DNA from: Archivesica marissinica
Lineage: Eukaryota; Mollusca; Bivalvia; Venerida; Vesicomyidae
Length of the DNA stretch: 64,000 nucleotides
Direction of reading: 5' to 3'
NCBI GenBank assembly: GCA_014843695.1
Contig: JABXNX010000066.1
Location: 109,160 to 173,159, forward strand
Part shown: piece after piece, positions 62,013 to 64,000 of the stretch
How positions within the stretch are numbered: the first letter of the stretch is position 1
How the letters are laid out: each line of letters begins with the position of its first letter
Notes under the pieces: model-generated
The model's database searches: none
What the model was told of the DNA's origin: nothing
Seen by the model: the letters and a program-made list of their open reading frames with translations, nothing else
Position numbers and translations under genes: made by a program

Positions 62013-62509
62013 TTAAAGTATGTGAGATGGTACGGTGGTCGCCAGATCGGACAGGTGGGTTTTCTCCGGGTACTCCCGCCCCCCACCCCCACACACACGA
62101 ATGACCACATAATATACGCTTCATCCGCGCCAACGAAAGTGATTAATATAAGTTGTTAAAGCTTGTTTCGCAAGCGTTGTATAATAAATAAAGTTTAAAC
62201 TAGCAGCATAGCATCAGTCTGGAAGTGGTTTGCTTTATCGAACGATGTAGTCTAGAAATCCAGGGATCGCAGGTTCGATCCCCCGTCTGACCCTAATAAA
62301 ATTAACAGTCTTTCAGATGGGACTTTAAATCGAGGCATCGTGTCGGTGCTGTACACCGTGCATGTAAAAGAACCAGAGGATACTCTGGAATGGGTATCTG
62401 TCTGTATCATTGTACTATCCTCTGAAAGTCTAAAATGACTAATTTCTTCAGGAGGTGTCGCTCATATGGGCAACCGGTAGCGACGATAAATAAACGTAAA
62501 ACACACACA
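62013..62509 (+). mobile_element. SINE families C and A in intron 8 (second copy)
   Basis: Family C body at 62013-62196 and truncated family A at 62249-62509, matching 36838-37021 and 37074-37334. Confidence 0.8.
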
Positions 62510-62805
62510 CAATATGAATTTAACTCAAATGTAAAAAAGCATTACCATAAATATAATAGACATATTTCTGAAATATATATACATCAGTTCTGTTTTTATT
62601 ACAACTATTTCAGTTGGAATGTCTTACATTTTATTTCAGATGAAGCAATGAAACTGTTAATAGACTATATTCTCAAACTTCCTGCAGAAAACCAACAACC
62701 CCAAGACACCATCACACTTCCCAACAATTCTGGACATGGCTATGAAGATTCGTTCGAGGAAGAGGACATTGTACAGAAAACACAATCTCCATGTTGTAGT
62801 TGATA

Positions 62806-62992
62806 TTAACCCATTCAACACCAAGTAACTGACATGGACTGGTCCATGATATTTTTAGACCAATAAATTAATAAGAAAATTACATTTGGACCAGTAATAT
62901 TACCGGCAAAAAGTGCAGATCCTGGTAACGAGCCGTCGCATCTGGATATACACCTTTGTAAACCTATAGGTATGTGGTGTTGAAAGGGTTAA
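62806..62992. mobile_element. piggyBac-like MITE at the 3' UTR (second copy)
   Basis: Counterpart of 37631-37817. Confidence 0.8.
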
Positions 62993-63332
62993 TGTGATGA
63001 CTAGCCGTGATATATGATGGTTTTAGAGATATCAGAAAAATAATTATTTTCCTATGGTTTGATAAATAAGACTGAAACACAACCAGTTGCCAATAGCTTA
63101 TAAGGCATTCACTACCTCTCAAACTGTTACTTCCAAATTGGAATTCATTTAATTCTTATAATATTATGTGATTTTAAATAAATCACATAATGTTGTGGTG
63201 ATATACTGTTTTCATGCTGCTCGGTCATAAACTATTAATTTGTTTTGCATAATTTGATTTAATAGGGTTCGTAATTCGTTTTAACTTCAGGTGCGAAATG
63301 CCCCGAGTTCGCGCCCATATGTAGCCGTTACA

Positions 63333-63615
63333 AGTGTGTGTGTTTTACGTTTATTTATCGTCGCTACCGGTTGCCCATATGAGCTACGCCTCCTGAAGAG
63401 ATTATTCATTTTAGATTTTGGAGGATAGTGCATGATACAGACAGAGACCCATTCCAGAATCTCCTCTGGTTCTTTTACGTGCACGGTGTACAGCACCGAC
63501 ACGAGACCTCGGTTTAACGTCCCATCTGAAAGACTGTTAATTCTACTAGGGTCAGACGTGGGATCCCTGGAATACCAGTCCAGCGTGTTACCACTGTATT
63601 ACAGATCCGTCTGTA
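63333..63615 (-). mobile_element. SINE family A, reverse (second copy)
   Basis: Counterpart of 38158-38440. Confidence 0.85.
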
Positions 63616-64000
63616 TCCCTTGTTTCACTGATAACTATATAACTGATAATGCCGTCGATATTATTGGATGGCGGATTTTCGGAACAGCAGCCCAGATTTT
63701 TTAAGAATTTATAAAGCAATGTGGCGGCATATCTTGAGCGTTGTTTTCAGTAACGATAGCAACCTGAGTTGATCAACCACTCCGCCAATACTACCATGAT
63801 TTGATTGTATTTCATTTTGTTCAAGTATTCCTTGCACAGACAGTGATCATGCCCAAACATTTTATCATGATTGTTAAAGCTCCATTATATGACAAAACGC
63901 AAATAAAATGCATTTTTAACAAATAAAAGCATTTCTACTTCTAATTCTTCCGAATGCATTCGAACACTAACATTGAATCAATAAACTGTTTTTGTGGTTT
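63616..64000. other. 3' flank (second copy), no gene recognised
   Basis: Matches 38441-38825 base for base where compared, to the window end. Confidence 0.7.

Larger units (their letters stand above)
43265..62803 (+). pseudogene. Second copy of Rab32-like exons 5-9, no exons 1-4
   Basis: Exons 5-9 recur at 43265-43297, 44752-44779, 59969-60043, 61872-61980 and 62640-62803. Their coding sequence and splice sites are the same as in the first copy. Exons 1-4 do not recur; the copy begins directly after a 1000-N gap. As placed it cannot make a GTPase because the P-loop and switches are missing. The likeliest explanation is an uncollapsed alternative haplotype. A genuine 3' partial duplication offering alternative terminal exons is the other possibility. 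Confidence 0.75.
42660..64000. repeat. Second copy of the 23719-38825 block
   Basis: Collinear with the first copy, with offset +18946 for intron 5 to exon 6, +25162 after the satellite and +25175 after the 25-bp array. Unique parts differ by only scattered bases, such as gcaatcttc/gcaattttc (25523/44469) and gacgttacg/gacgtcacg. The copy starts at the N gap and continues past the window end, so neither breakpoint is visible. Confidence 0.95.

Noticed and set aside
43265..62803. Mutually exclusive alternative 3' exon set for the Rab gene
   Set aside because: Exons are the same and not diverged, and a placeholder gap precedes them; a haplotype duplicate explains it more simply.

Overview
The window is eukaryotic nuclear DNA from an invertebrate, most likely a mollusc and probably a bivalve. 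The grounds are an AT-rich sequence, GT-AG introns, several families of tRNA-headed SINEs, a 5'-truncated non-LTR retrotransposon, piggyBac-like MITEs and very abundant minisatellites. The exact taxon is inferred and not proven. There is no bacterial-style gene organisation, CRISPR array or operon.

One protein-coding gene can be assembled with confidence. It is a Rab32/Rab38-subfamily small GTPase on the + strand, in nine exons from 7032 to 37628. The exons join in phase into a 672-nt reading frame (223 aa) with all G-box motifs and a C-terminal di-cysteine. Several exons are tiny (28-33 nt), so the gene cannot be seen as one ORF. Two MITF/TFE-type E-boxes lie just upstream of the ATG. The catalytic switch II glutamine is replaced by histidine.

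Layout: 1-7000 is intergenic DNA with SINEs, a 67-bp minisatellite, a polypurine tract and a tandem repeat grown from a SINE end. 7032-37628 is the Rab gene. Its introns are filled with arrays: 26-bp (intron 2), 19-bp (intron 3), 48-bp (intron 4), a 20-bp satellite of about 7.9 kb and a 25-bp array (intron 6). Intron 7 is built largely from tandem copies of its own flanking exon edges. 37629-41659 is 3' flank with a 42-bp array. 41660-42659 is exactly 1000 Ns. 42660-64000 is a near-identical second copy of 23719 to about 38825. It carries exons 5-9 again, but its satellite is about 6.2 kb longer. The 1000-N gap and the near identity suggest an uncollapsed second haplotype or false duplication, although a true tandem duplication cannot be excluded.

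The most unusual structure is intron 7. Sixteen 66-bp units copied from the exon-8 acceptor edge precede exon 8, and most keep an intact AG. The five nearest units are in frame. Splicing to them would insert multiples of 22 acidic residues beside the NKxD guanine-recognition motif. Long open frames inside the 20-, 42-, 48- and 66-bp arrays otherwise follow from repeat periodicity and are not independent genes.
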